64,000 bases of DNA from an uncultured Clostridiaceae bacterium (GCA_947177415.1 CAMWUK010000002.1:1-64000), one strand, 5' to 3'. Counted from the stretch's first letter, positions 29,083-39,950 are shown. Notes: generated by a model not told the origin, from the letters alone. Program-made: numbers and translations.

Positions 29083-32000
29083 TGCCTTGTCCTTTCTTTT
29101 CTAATAATTTCTTGTATATGGCCTTTTTAGATGCTGGAACTTTTATGACTGCTTTTTTATAAATTCCAGAAAACGCCTTTGCTCCTACATTTTTCAAATT
29201 AGTTGTCTGTATCGTTATATTTTTTAAATTTTTGCAACCATAAAATGCTTTTGTTCCAATCTCTGTAATTTGATAGTATCTACTTCCTATTTTTACATTC
29301 TTTGGTATTGTTATAGCACTCTTAGATTTTTGCTGAATTCCTATTACGGTTACCGTATTGCTTTTTGTACTTGTAACCTTATAATTTACATCTCCTACTG
29401 TATATTTTGCTCCTACTGCCGGAATAATTTCAAAAGTCATACTCTTTCGTATTCCTTTATAAGCTCCCAATCCTACTATAGTTACTTTTGCCTTTCCGGG
29501 ATTGACATTTTTTGCATAAACCAAACTATAATCTGTTCCAGCTTTTAACCGTGTATTCCCTATGGATACTTTTACACTTGGTTTAATTTTCTCTCCGGTA
29601 TATACATAAGTCCTAATTGGACTAATGGTTATAGCTTCCGCAGAAAGTTTTGCAAAGACAGCCTCTATTTTATGATTTTCTAATACATTTTCAAAACAAT
29701 AAGTACTTACATTACCACAATTTACTCCATCTACAATTAGTTCTTGCAAAACATAACCTTCATTTGGTGTTATGATATATGTAGCATTTTCTCCCTCTAA
29801 TACACTTTGGGCTAATGTAGAAAGTACTTGATTTCCTACATAAGAAATGGTTCCTCCTTCATTACTGCTAGAAAAAATCATATAAGATTGTTTTCTCATA
29901 CCATTGATGGTAAGATTCTCTGACTCACAATTTTGCACTTCTACTTGTCCTATTCTTTGTGAAATTCCCACATTTCCGTCTACTTCTGCAACTCCACTAA
30001 TTTCAACACTCTTATTGTCGTCTGAGAAAGTAGAACGTAATTCCATACTATAATGCTCACCCTTGCTTGCATCACATGCAATGCTGTTTATCCGTTGGCT
30101 GTCACTTACCAAAATAGTTACTTTGCTGGATTCTGTTGTTATGGATGCACTCTGCTGTACATTAACCATTGCTACCCGCAATGTACTTTCATGGGCATCT
30201 GTGTTTTCAATCGTATATTGTCCTGTGGGCATATATAACTTTACCTTCGTTCCCTTGCTGCTCTCTCCGCTGGTTACATCATTGGATATATAAAAATCAA
30301 GGGCATGGGTTACCATTTGTCCATTGACAATAGTTGCTACCAATTCACCAGTTTCATTATAGATTTTTGCATTAGCTGTAGAAAGAAAACCTACATTACT
30401 TTCCACATGGTTGTATTCTTCCCTAAAGCGTTTTTCCCACACTTCCTTAATTTTATCATAAGTAACAAAACTAATATAAGATTTCTCGTCTTCTGTCCCC
30501 CATGAATAAGTATCATTCATGGAATAACTCCATCCTGTGTATGTTCCATTGTTATCTTTGGTTATCTGGATACTTCTCTCTTCATTAGGGAAATTTGGAT
30601 CATATATTAAAATCTTATCATCTTTTGTCTCATATCCAACTACGGCATGTCCTCCCTGTTCATTATTTTCTATACTTCCATATAAATAAATGATAATTGG
30701 TAACAATCCTTCTTCTTGATTATTTTTTATTGTTTCATAAAGGCGTTCCACTTGATTTCCATTTTTATTTTTTTCATTGTTAGTTATGGGATCTCTTTGT
30801 ACTACTTGTAAGGATTCAATGAATTTGGTAAGAGTCATTTGTATTTTCTTACTTTGATCCGTAACAGTAAGTTCACTATTATATTCTGCATCTTCATTAA
30901 AGTCCTTTCGTTGTACATCCGTATCTCCTGCAAATAACATAATTGCAGCTGAACAAATTCCAAAACAGTTTCCTGTCCACAATTTCATTTTCCCATATTG
31001 ATCCCTATCCTCATATTGCATATTAGAAAATTCTGTAGCTCCAAAAATTTGTTGAAAGGTAGATAACGGAATTATATAATTACTTTCATAAGAAAATACA
31101 TTATGATTATTTCCAAAAGAAAATGTCAAATCTTCCAGCTTAACCCCAATATTTTTTTTCGCCCAGTGAGCATATAATGTTTGATTTTCATTGGTTTTAT
31201 ATATGCTATCTGCTGTAATAGGCATTCCTTCTTCTTTTTTGGTATACCATCCAAGAAAGGTTTCTCCTTCTTTTGTAGCTGTTGGTAAGTTTCCATAAGT
31301 TTTATCATAAATTACATTTATTGCAGTACCTTCCACCATACCACCATTTCCGTCAAAGGATACTTGAAACGTCTTTCCCTCCCAATGTGCATATAAAATC
31401 TGGGCACTGGATAAGTTTACTATCGTATCTTCTGTAATTTTTATTCCTTCCTCACCATCTGATGTATACCATCCTAAAAAAGAATATCCTTCCTTTATTG
31501 GAACTGGTAATTCTCCATAAATCTCCCCATAAACCACCTGTTTCTCTTCTGTCTGAAGAATACTATCTCCGCCTTGAAAGTAAATGGTATAACTTGGAAC
31601 TGGGGTGTCAGTTGGTGCTACAGTAGATATTGGAATTGCAGTTGGTGTTGGTTCCAAGGTTGGAGCCAAAGTTTGCTCTATAGCTGCTGTCTCTGTTGGC
31701 TTTGGTGATGCAGTTTCCTCCCAATTATTTTTAAAAGAAAATGGGATACCATTAGAAACTGCATAATTGTATGCTGTACTTCTCATGGTACAAAGAATAA
31801 CTAAGCTATCACAATGTGCAAATACATTGGTTCCTATACTATCTACAGAAGCTGGTATTTTTATATATTTCATGGCACTACAATTATAAAAAGCAAAATC
31901 TCCTATGGCAGCAGTTCCATCCGGAATCTCCACAGACTGCAAACTACTACAATCAAAAAAAGCAAAAGATTCTATTTTGTTTAATGATTTAGGTAAATTT

Positions 32001-32356
32001 ATAATTTGCAAATTTGTACAATCTTCAAAGGCAAATTCTCCAATCTCTGTTATGGTATCTGCCATTACAATTTGCTCCAACTCATGACACTCTGCAAAAG
32101 CATGTTCTCTTATTTTTGTCACTAAAATTCCCCGGATACTTCCCCGGATAGTCACCTGTTTTTTATTTGTGTCACACTCTGATACTTCATAGTTTTTTGT
32201 TTCTTCGTTATATTCATAAGTAATTCCATCGGCTGTATACCTTAATTCATCCGCTGCACTCATAACAGAAACGACATTTGCCTGTACCTGAATTGGTACA
32301 ATCTGTTCCATGACAATTAACATACATAAACATATTACCCATATTCGTTTTCTCAA
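29063..32356 (-). CDS. Secreted LRR_5/InlB-repeat protein with papain/C39-like region
   Basis: Signal peptide; LRR_5 repeats; FLGWYTSDGEEGIKITEDTIVNLSSAQILYAHW repeats; WTGNCFGICSAA...GGHAVVGY...IYDPNFPN. Confidence 0.8.
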   Translation of the reverse strand: MRKRIWVICLCMLIVMEQIVPIQVQANVVSVMSAADELRYTADGITYEYNEETKNYEVSECDTNKKQVTIRGSIRGILVTKIREHAFAECHELEQIVMADTITEIGEFAFEDCTNLQIINLPKSLNKIESFAFFDCSSLQSVEIPDGTAAIGDFAFYNCSAMKYIKIPASVDSIGTNVFAHCDSLVILCTMRSTAYNYAVSNGIPFSFKNNWEETASPKPTETAAIEQTLAPTLEPTPTAIPISTVAPTDTPVPSYTIYFQGGDSILQTEEKQVVYGEIYGELPVPIKEGYSFLGWYTSDGEEGIKITEDTIVNLSSAQILYAHWEGKTFQVSFDGNGGMVEGTAINVIYDKTYGNLPTATKEGETFLGWYTKKEEGMPITADSIYKTNENQTLYAHWAKKNIGVKLEDLTFSFGNNHNVFSYESNYIIPLSTFQQIFGATEFSNMQYEDRDQYGKMKLWTGNCFGICSAAIMLFAGDTDVQRKDFNEDAEYNSELTVTDQSKKIQMTLTKFIESLQVVQRDPITNNEKNKNGNQVERLYETIKNNQEEGLLPIIIYLYGSIENNEQGGHAVVGYETKDDKILIYDPNFPNEERSIQITKDNNGTYTGWSYSMNDTYSWGTEDEKSYISFVTYDKIKEVWEKRFREEYNHVESNVGFLSTANAKIYNETGELVATIVNGQMVTHALDFYISNDVTSGESSKGTKVKLYMPTGQYTIENTDAHESTLRVAMVNVQQSASITTESSKVTILVSDSQRINSIACDASKGEHYSMELRSTFSDDNKSVEISGVAEVDGNVGISQRIGQVEVQNCESENLTINGMRKQSYMIFSSSNEGGTISYVGNQVLSTLAQSVLEGENATYIITPNEGYVLQELIVDGVNCGNVSTYCFENVLENHKIEAVFAKLSAEAITISPIRTYVYTGEKIKPSVKVSIGNTRLKAGTDYSLVYAKNVNPGKAKVTIVGLGAYKGIRKSMTFEIIPAVGAKYTVGDVNYKVTSTKSNTVTVIGIQQKSKSAITIPKNVKIGSRYYQITEIGTKAFYGCKNLKNITIQTTNLKNVGAKAFSGIYKKAVIKVPASKKAIYKKLLEKKGQGSGVKIK

Positions 32357-32375
32357 TTGTATTCCACTCCTTTTT

Positions 32376-32511
32376 ATATCTGTTCAGAACCATGAACAGT
32401 TACGTTCTAAGCCCATAATAATTCGCCTTCGGCGAAGGGCTTAGAACAATCAACTTTCATTTTTCTCAGGTCACACGCAAAGTAAATGCGTGTTTCTACC
32501 TAAATAGTTAC
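32376..32511. repeat. Dispersed element, class I, with 8-bp TSD TCCTTTTT
   Basis: TCCTTTTT at 32368-32375 and 32512-32519. Confidence 0.85.
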
Positions 32512-32517
32512 TCCTTT

Positions 32518-34893
32518 TTATAATTTTTGAAAAGCCTTTTTTAAAATTTCCATAGCTTTTTCTTGCTCCTCTTCTTTGGGCACATATCCTCCATAGCTTA
32601 CTTTCCCCATAAGCTGATGAAGGTATTGATTTTCCTTTTTCTCCATCAAAGCAAACTCTTCTGTCAATTTCTGATAGTCCTGATAAGTACGTTGCATATA
32701 TGACAAATTCTTCTTCTTTACTAGCTTTTTGGTAAACTTTACATATTTTTTTTCAAGTTCACTAAGTTCCCACATCTGTCTTTTTTCTGTTGCCTTCCTC
32801 TTTTTCTTCCAAAAGATTATAAGAACCACAAGAACTGCTCCAGTTCCAATCACGATTACCACCCGGAGAATACTGCCAGCCTTTGTAAGTCCAGCTTGTA
32901 TCTGTTCTCCCAGAGCAGTATCTGACTCTTCTTCACTGGTATTTCCAAAATATTTCTGAAAAAGATTCCAAAAACTACTTTCTTCCTCTTCCTCTCCAAA
33001 TCCAGCCGGAGTAACTTCTACTGGTATCCAGCCATAACCTCTCAGGTAAATTTCCACCCATGCATGTGCCTGTGCATCACTTACCTCTACAGAAATTACT
33101 CCCAGCTTATCCAATTCTTCTTTAGATATATTTCCGGACACCCAGTCCTTTGTCTCTTCCTCTTCTAACAGAACACCATCCACAATCTTATTGGTACTCA
33201 TATTATATCCTTCTATATAACGGGCAGGAATTCCCATCTCACGAAAGATCATTACCGCAGAAGAAGCAAAATGCACACAAAATCCTTTATGTTTTTCCAT
33301 TAAAAAATATGTAATAAAATCCTGATTTCTTGGTGTCTTTCCTGGTGTCATGGAATAACTACACTGTTCATGGAGATGTCGGATTACTTTCTCTATATCT
33401 TCCTCACTATTTCCTGTTACACCTGCCTGCCTGCAAAATTCAGAAACGGCCCCTTTACAATCTTCTGTTACTGTTAGGTAATTCTCCCATACATATTCTT
33501 CATAGGCAGAAAGTTCCTTACTTTTGGGCAAGGGAATCAATTTGTCTCCAATAGGATGATAGGAAATTTGGTATTTTTCTAAAGAATTTTTTCGAATAAC
33601 CTGATCTATATTGTAAGAAAAATCTAAATCTCCTCCATTCAAGCAATTAGAATAATAAGGATAGTAATTATATTCCTTACTGGCATTTACAATGGATATC
33701 TCCATTCTGCTTGTTATGCCGTCTTTTTCTTCTCTTGCCATATATTCACTATTTGCCAGTTTTCCATTTTCCCCATAATTTTTCAATTCATTATAATCTT
33801 TATCCTTGCTATAATACCATAGTGCATCCCAAGAACTGCCTGTATAAATAGCTCCTGTATATGCTTTTAAATATACATCTTTATATTCCAGAGGTACAAA
33901 GCTTACTTCCAAATCAGTCTCATAACTTGGTCTTACTGCACCTACACCTCCTAACTTTCCTCCACTTACACCACCTCTTGAGTCATATTGGTTCAGCCGG
34001 CTGATAAAACCGGTTAGCATAAAATCCTGAATATATAAATCCATTTTCTCTTTGGCTTTGATAGAACTTTTAGGAGTGGTAAAAAGTGATTTAGGAAAAA
34101 TAAACAGAAAAAGCCCTGCTATCAAAACTATAATCCCTGCATACACTCCTATCGTTTGCAGTAAAATATTTCCTTTTCCCAGATAACTGATTCTTGTCTC
34201 TCTTTTTTTCTCTTTTATAAAAATCTTTTTCTTTTTGCTTCTATGCTGATATCTTCCTCCTGCTTTAATTAATCCAATCGCCAGATAGGAAAACAAAACT
34301 AACATAAAATCTAGAATATTATAATTCCTATTAAAATATAAAGACATTTGCCAAAATGGAAAGGTACAAAAAATCGTTCCAATGAGACTCATCTTTTCTG
34401 CCAATAATAAATTTACCACTAAGAAAACAAATCCACCATAAAAGATAATTGCCAAAGTTGCAGAGGTATATCGATCTGACATAGGTTCTACCAGATGTCT
34501 GACTGCAGAAAAATTGTATTTTTCATCTAAAATATCATAGACCTCATTATACAGTACACTATACCCGCTATTAATATATTTATGAAAGAAAAAGATTCCT
34601 ACTAAAAACAAAATAAAGAACAATATATATCCCAAGTTTTTTGTCAGATTATTATAATAAAACATAGAAATAATCATAGATAACAAGAAAAAGAAAATTA
34701 CCACAAATCCCTTTGCATACTCAATAGAAAAACCGTCTAAAAAAATATGAAGAGAACCATATACTGCCAAAAAAAGCAGGATACCCTTTAACAGACACAC
34801 ACATAAAGGCTGGCTTTTTGTTAATTCTTTTTCCTCACATACATATATTCCTGATTTTCCATATTTCTCTTTTTTCTTTTTATGTAAAATCAA
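32518..34893 (-). CDS. Membrane transglutaminase-like protein
   Basis: HKGFCVHFASSAVMIFREMGIPARYIEGYNM and DAQAHAWVEIYLRGYGWIPVEVTPAGFG; multiple N-terminal TM segments. Confidence 0.9.
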   Translation of the reverse strand: MILHKKKKEKYGKSGIYVCEEKELTKSQPLCVCLLKGILLFLAVYGSLHIFLDGFSIEYAKGFVVIFFFLLSMIISMFYYNNLTKNLGYILFFILFLVGIFFFHKYINSGYSVLYNEVYDILDEKYNFSAVRHLVEPMSDRYTSATLAIIFYGGFVFLVVNLLLAEKMSLIGTIFCTFPFWQMSLYFNRNYNILDFMLVLFSYLAIGLIKAGGRYQHRSKKKKIFIKEKKRETRISYLGKGNILLQTIGVYAGIIVLIAGLFLFIFPKSLFTTPKSSIKAKEKMDLYIQDFMLTGFISRLNQYDSRGGVSGGKLGGVGAVRPSYETDLEVSFVPLEYKDVYLKAYTGAIYTGSSWDALWYYSKDKDYNELKNYGENGKLANSEYMAREEKDGITSRMEISIVNASKEYNYYPYYSNCLNGGDLDFSYNIDQVIRKNSLEKYQISYHPIGDKLIPLPKSKELSAYEEYVWENYLTVTEDCKGAVSEFCRQAGVTGNSEEDIEKVIRHLHEQCSYSMTPGKTPRNQDFITYFLMEKHKGFCVHFASSAVMIFREMGIPARYIEGYNMSTNKIVDGVLLEEEETKDWVSGNISKEELDKLGVISVEVSDAQAHAWVEIYLRGYGWIPVEVTPAGFGEEEEESSFWNLFQKYFGNTSEEESDTALGEQIQAGLTKAGSILRVVIVIGTGAVLVVLIIFWKKKRKATEKRQMWELSELEKKYVKFTKKLVKKKNLSYMQRTYQDYQKLTEEFALMEKKENQYLHQLMGKVSYGGYVPKEEEQEKAMEILKKAFQKL

Positions 34894-34907
34894 ATCAGAT
34901 TCCCCCC

Positions 34908-35092
34908 TTCTAGTTCAGCCATGCCATTCATATTTTGCCAGAATATACAACATGACTAAAAGTATTATAAATTGGTTGGCAAAATATGAATGTATGGCAT
35001 TAAGCATATAAAAGTATATGTGCAACTTGCCCTCTGTGAACAAGCTCCCTCGTGCAATTTGCACATATACTTTTGCATGGCTGAACTGTTAC
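34908..35092. repeat. Dispersed element, class IV
   Basis: AAAAGTATATGTGCAACTTGCCC...GTGCAATTTGCACATATACTTTT hairpin; ends GCTGAACTGTTAC. Confidence 0.8.
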
Positions 35093-36078
35093 ATGTAATT
35101 TACATCCAAAAGATGATATCCTTGTTCTTCTATAAACGATGTCTGTTGGAGATAATGTTCTTCATAACTATTCTCATAATAAATTGTTATAAAAGCAGCT
35201 TCCAAATCTATTTCTCCTTCTATTCTTTGCTCTTTAATTTTTTGTTCTGCCTTACTAAACCAACATAAATAGAATGACTCTCCATTTTTTATCAGAAAAT
35301 TACAAAGTCCAAATACATAATAAAGTATAGCATCCAGACCGCCATTTTTATCATCATATAACTCAAACAATAATTTTTTCTCTTCCAACTGGCTGTTTTG
35401 AAATTGTTTTAAAAATAATTCCCCTGTTTTTCCATACAATTTCCAGTGCACCAGTTGCAACTTCTCCCCTGGCTGATATTCCCTCAGTTCCCATTCATCC
35501 TCATTTTCATAACTTTTTTCATAAGTAATCGGACTTTCTTTGATTGCCTTGCTTTTTTCTAAGAAATCAATTCTTGTATCCTCTAAAAATGGAAAAACAT
35601 ATCCATCACTTTCCTTATGTATATCCTGCTTAAACTCCATAAATCCAAGAAAATCTCTTATTTTTATCTGCAATAAACGAACTTCTACACATCCGCAATA
35701 TTTAGATGCAATCGGAAGAACATATTCCGACTCCCCTTTTCCAGAAATTGGAATTTCCATTTTCTTGATAGTTTCCCCCCCATAAAATCTATGTGTTACG
35801 GAAAATACTAATGTCCCACTAATTGCCGGAAAGATAGTTGGATTGTTTATAACTACCTTTATTGGCATTTGCAGGTTCACGCCTACTTTTACACTCTCTT
35901 TTTCAAACCCAGCTTCTACTTTTTTTGTCATATACCAATTGCAGCTTAATGCCAGTATTGGTAAAAGAAGCCATAATACCAATACCAAGAAAAATCCATA
36001 ATTGCCATAGAAAAACAATGCCTTCCATATCAAAAATAACACACATAAATATCGAATTACATTCCAAAAAGAACGCAT
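35089..36078 (-). CDS. DUF58 domain-containing protein
   Basis: ENEDEWELREYQPGEKLQLVHWKLYGKTGELFLKQF; N-terminal TMs; next to MoxR. Confidence 0.85.
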   Translation of the reverse strand: MRSFWNVIRYLCVLFLIWKALFFYGNYGFFLVLVLWLLLPILALSCNWYMTKKVEAGFEKESVKVGVNLQMPIKVVINNPTIFPAISGTLVFSVTHRFYGGETIKKMEIPISGKGESEYVLPIASKYCGCVEVRLLQIKIRDFLGFMEFKQDIHKESDGYVFPFLEDTRIDFLEKSKAIKESPITYEKSYENEDEWELREYQPGEKLQLVHWKLYGKTGELFLKQFQNSQLEEKKLLFELYDDKNGGLDAILYYVFGLCNFLIKNGESFYLCWFSKAEQKIKEQRIEGEIDLEAAFITIYYENSYEEHYLQQTSFIEEQGYHLLDVNYM

Positions 36079-36087
36079 CTTATCCTC

Positions 36088-37020
36088 CTATCTGGATAGT
36101 TTTGGAATAGGTACCTTAGCAATAATATCCCTTACCAATTCCCCAGACTCTATCCCCATAGCTCTTCCTCTTCCACTTTGTGCCAGACGGTGTACAAAAA
36201 CATCTTCTATCATAAACTGTACATCTTCTGGTAATACATAATCCCTGCCTTCTACAAAAGCGGTTGCCTTAGCTACATGAAAAAGAGCCAGACTCCCTCT
36301 TGGACTAATGCCAACTTCAATTCCTTCATGTTTTCTTGTGGCTTCTGTCAAATCCGTGATATATCCATAAATACTTTCATCCACATAAATTTCCTGTACA
36401 GATGTTTGCAGTTTTAGCACCTCTTCCTTAGAAAATGCTGGCGTAATCTGATCTAATGCCTGATTCCCATTCTCCTTTAACATCTCTATAGCAGATGCCC
36501 GTTCTGGGTAACCAATAGATAATTTTGCCATAAATCGATCCAATTGGGATTCTGGCAGCTTCTGGGTTCCAAGAGAACCAAAAGGATTCTGGGTAGCAAT
36601 CACAAAAAATGGTTGTGGTACTTTTCTTGTTACTTTATCTACTGTAACAGTTCCCTCTTCCATTACTTCCAATAAGGCTGACTGGGTTTTCGGAGATGTA
36701 CGGTTTACCTCATCTGCCAGATAAATATTGCACATTACTGCACCTTCCATATAAGAAAATTCTTCTTTACCCTTATGATACATGGAAAAGCCAGTGATAT
36801 CACTTGGCAGAACATCTGGCGTAAACTGGGTTCTCTTATAGTCAAGGGATGTGGTTTTTGCCAATGCCATCGCCATGGTAGTCTTTCCCACTCCTGGCAC
36901 ATCTTCTAATAGTACATGTCCCTTTGCCAATAATATTATCCAGATTTTCTTTAGGATTTCATCTTTTCCTTTTATTACTTTTCTCATTTCCCTCAAGAAC
37001 TTGTCTAATGATTCCTGCAT
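36088..37020 (-). CDS. MoxR-family AAA ATPase
   Basis: VLLEDVPGVGKTTMAMALAK; VIATQNPFGSLGTQKLPESQLDRFM. Confidence 0.95.
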   Translation of the reverse strand: MQESLDKFLREMRKVIKGKDEILKKIWIILLAKGHVLLEDVPGVGKTTMAMALAKTTSLDYKRTQFTPDVLPSDITGFSMYHKGKEEFSYMEGAVMCNIYLADEVNRTSPKTQSALLEVMEEGTVTVDKVTRKVPQPFFVIATQNPFGSLGTQKLPESQLDRFMAKLSIGYPERASAIEMLKENGNQALDQITPAFSKEEVLKLQTSVQEIYVDESIYGYITDLTEATRKHEGIEVGISPRGSLALFHVAKATAFVEGRDYVLPEDVQFMIEDVFVHRLAQSGRGRAMGIESGELVRDIIAKVPIPKLSR

Positions 37021-37036
37021 AATCTCCTCCTATTAT

Positions 37037-37067
37037 GTAACAGTTCAGCCATGGGCTGACCTGTTAC
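37037..37067. repeat. 31-bp mini-element with 8-bp TSD CCTATTAT
   Basis: GTAACAGTTCAGCCATGGGCTGACCTGTTAC; CCTATTAT at 37029-37036 and 37068-37075. Confidence 0.85.
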
Positions 37068-37145
37068 CCTATTATTTCACCAAAGAAAACTAGCTGTTAC
37101 ACTCAAATTGAATATAACAGCTCTTCTTCTTTTCATGGTTCTATC

Positions 37146-37172
37146 GTAACAGTTCAGTACCTGAACAGTTAC
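37146..37172. repeat. 27-bp mini-element with 8-bp TSD GTTCTATC
   Basis: GTAACAGTTCAGTACCTGAACAGTTAC; GTTCTATC at 37138-37145 and 37173-37180. Confidence 0.88.
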
Positions 37173-37180
37173 GTTCTATC

Positions 37181-38119
37181 TTACATATCTTTTACAACTT
37201 CATACATATCATATATATCTTTACTGGTTGGAAGACCTGAACGATATGCACAGGCACATCCTGCTGCCAGTGCCATGTCAAATGCTTTCTGGTAATCTTC
37301 CTTCTCCATATAGCCCGCAAGAAAACCTGCAACCATAGAATTTCCTGCTCCAACTCCATCCACCAAAGTACCTTCTGGAGATGCCTTCGCATAAACGGTG
37401 CCATCTTCTAAAAGAAGTAATGCTCCATCCTCAGCTAAAGATACCAATACATTTCTTGCACCACTTTCCTGTAGCTCTTTTGCATATTTGATTACATCTT
37501 CTTGTGTTTTGATATCTTCAACATTTACCCCACATGCTTCCGCCAATTCTCTCTTATTTGGCTTAATTAAAAATGGTTTATAAGGCAATGCTTGACAAAG
37601 AAGCCCTTTCTCTGCATCTACCACAACACGGATATTTTTATCTTTTAGATGTTCAATAATTTGAACATAAATATCTTCAGGAAGACTTTGCATTGCACTT
37701 CCACCTAAAACCAAAATATCATTAGTATTAATCTGCTCTAACTTTCTAAACAAATCTACCAGTTTGTCCTTTGGCACAACTGGTCCCATTCCATTGATTT
37801 CAGTTTCTTTGTTTTCACTAAGGCTGCTGTCACCTTTGATTTTTATATTGATACGGCTCATACCTTGACGCAAATGTACAAAATCCACAAAGCACCCATA
37901 TTCTGCCAAATCTCCTTCAATCTTTTCTCCCGTAAAACCTGCAACAAACCCTAATGCTACATTTTCAATATCCAGATTTTTTAATACCTGGGATACATTA
38001 ATCCCTTTTCCTCCAGCATGTACCTCCTCTTTCTCATTACGGTTCACTGCATCCTTAGAAAAATCTTTAATTGTGATAATGTAGTCCAAAGCTGGACTTA
38101 AAGTCATAGTATAAATCAT
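37181..38119 (-). CDS. fruK: 1-phosphofructokinase
   Basis: MIYTMTLSPALDYIITIKDF; GGKGINVSQVLKNL; TLVDGVGAGNSMVAGFLAGY (PfkB family). Confidence 0.88.
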   Translation of the reverse strand: MIYTMTLSPALDYIITIKDFSKDAVNRNEKEEVHAGGKGINVSQVLKNLDIENVALGFVAGFTGEKIEGDLAEYGCFVDFVHLRQGMSRINIKIKGDSSLSENKETEINGMGPVVPKDKLVDLFRKLEQINTNDILVLGGSAMQSLPEDIYVQIIEHLKDKNIRVVVDAEKGLLCQALPYKPFLIKPNKRELAEACGVNVEDIKTQEDVIKYAKELQESGARNVLVSLAEDGALLLLEDGTVYAKASPEGTLVDGVGAGNSMVAGFLAGYMEKEDYQKAFDMALAAGCACAYRSGLPTSKDIYDMYEVVKDM

Positions 38120-38146
38120 TTGTATCTCTTCCTTTCTCTCCTTGTT

Positions 38147-39028
38147 TTATCTTTTACTTTTTCTTAAAATTTCTTTTAATTCCTCAATATCAAAGGTATA
38201 TTTTTTATTACAGAAATGACAATTCACCTCTATTGGTTTGTTGTCTGCAATCATGCTCCGAAGTTCTGCACTTCCTACACTAACAATTGCTTTCTCTACT
38301 CTTTCTTTACAACAGTTACAATAAAACCTTGTAGATATATTATCTGTAATTTCCACACCAAAGTCCCCTAATACTTGATGAATGATATCCTCTGGTGTCA
38401 TATCCTGTTCCAATAAAGAAGTAATTGATGTAATTTTTGAAAGTTTTCCTTCCAGTTTTTCTGCCAATCCATCTTCCGCAAAAGGCATAAGCTGAATAAT
38501 AAATCCCCCAGCCTGTTTTACTGTATTATCTTTATTCATAAGCACACCCAAAGCTACTGCAGATGGCACCTGCTCCGAAGTGGCAAAATAGTAGGTCAAA
38601 TCCTCTGCAATCTCCCCAGAAACTAGTTGTGTCTGTCCCATATAGGGTTCTTTTAGCCCCATATCTTTTATTACACTTAACACGCCTAAATCCAGTGCCT
38701 TACCTACATCTAATTTCCCTTTGTCACTTGGCGGCAGCATAACATTCGGATTGTAGGCATATCCCTTTACATTAGCAGCGGCATCTGCGGTCACTGTTAA
38801 TCCTTGTATTGGTCCGCTACACTGAATCTGAAGCGTCAACATGTCCTTCTCACCTTTACACATGCTTCCCATCATCGCTCCTGCTGTAAGCAGTCTTCCA
38901 AGTGCTGCTGTGGCAACCGGACTGGTATTATGTGCTTGTCTTGCATCTTCTACCAGTTTCTTTGTCGTTGCAGCAAACACACGGATTTGATTATCAGCTG
39001 CCATTCCTCTTACAATATAATCTGCCAT
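38147..39028 (-). CDS. hslO: Hsp33 family redox-regulated chaperone
   Basis: RFYCNCCKERVEKAI...EVNCHFCNKKYTF (CxC/CxxC); HNTSPVATAALGRLLTAGAMMG. Confidence 0.95.
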   Translation of the reverse strand: MADYIVRGMAADNQIRVFAATTKKLVEDARQAHNTSPVATAALGRLLTAGAMMGSMCKGEKDMLTLQIQCSGPIQGLTVTADAAANVKGYAYNPNVMLPPSDKGKLDVGKALDLGVLSVIKDMGLKEPYMGQTQLVSGEIAEDLTYYFATSEQVPSAVALGVLMNKDNTVKQAGGFIIQLMPFAEDGLAEKLEGKLSKITSITSLLEQDMTPEDIIHQVLGDFGVEITDNISTRFYCNCCKERVEKAIVSVGSAELRSMIADNKPIEVNCHFCNKKYTFDIEELKEILRKSKR

Positions 39029-39050
39029 TTCTTCCTCCTAATTTCCTAAC

Positions 39051-39836
39051 TTATCCATAAAACTTTTTCTCTTGATGTCCTTCTCTAGCTATAATATAAA
39101 TCCTCTCACTATCTTTACGAGGTGGTTGTTTTGTAAATGCGTCATACGCTGTTACAAACTCCATACCTGCTTGCTCTAATAACCTTTTCACAGTTTCTAA
39201 CGAATAACACTTCTGATAATGTGTCTCACAGAACCTGCGGTATAATCCCCCTTCTTCTCTTACATATATGGTTAAATCATACTCATTAACCTGCTCTTTT
39301 GGATAATAAAAATTCTCCCAGATAAAACTGGCATCCTCCCGGTTTTCCGCAATGATTTGATCTCCTAAAAGTTCTTTGTACTTATACTCTGTGTTTAAAT
39401 CAAAAATAAACACCCCCTTGGCGTCTAAATAATTATTTACCAGACGAAAAACCGTAAGCAGATCTTCTTCTTCTAAAAGATAATTCATACTATCACAAAT
39501 ACTAACCATTGCCTTCACTGTTCCATATAATTCCATCTCCCGCATATCCTGTAACAGATACAAAATTTGATTTCTGGAATCCTTTTCTATGTAGTTTAAT
39601 TTCTTATCTCTGGCAATGGAAAGCATCTCTTCTGAATTATCAATTCCAATCATATCATATCCAGCCAGTGCCAATTGCTCTGTAATTCCCCCTGTTCCAC
39701 ACCCTATATCTACTACAATGCCATCTGTTATTTGATAATCATTGAGCAGTCTACATAGATATTCTCCCCACTCCCTATAGGGAATGTTGTCCATAAACAG
39801 ATCATAAACACTTGCAAAACCTGTATATGCTTCCAT
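39051..39836 (-). CDS. Class I SAM-dependent methyltransferase
   Basis: VVDIGCGTGGITEQLALAGYDMIGIDNSEEML. Confidence 0.9.
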   Translation of the reverse strand: MEAYTGFASVYDLFMDNIPYREWGEYLCRLLNDYQITDGIVVDIGCGTGGITEQLALAGYDMIGIDNSEEMLSIARDKKLNYIEKDSRNQILYLLQDMREMELYGTVKAMVSICDSMNYLLEEEDLLTVFRLVNNYLDAKGVFIFDLNTEYKYKELLGDQIIAENREDASFIWENFYYPKEQVNEYDLTIYVREEGGLYRRFCETHYQKCYSLETVKRLLEQAGMEFVTAYDAFTKQPPRKDSERIYIIAREGHQEKKFYG

Positions 39837-39950
39837 GAAATCCCTTCTTTTCCTTCTTTTTAATAACCTATATTATATTTTATTATAAATTACTAACTTT
39901 CTCAAGAATATTTTTATTGTTTTTTCACATAATAATAATCCAAGATTATT

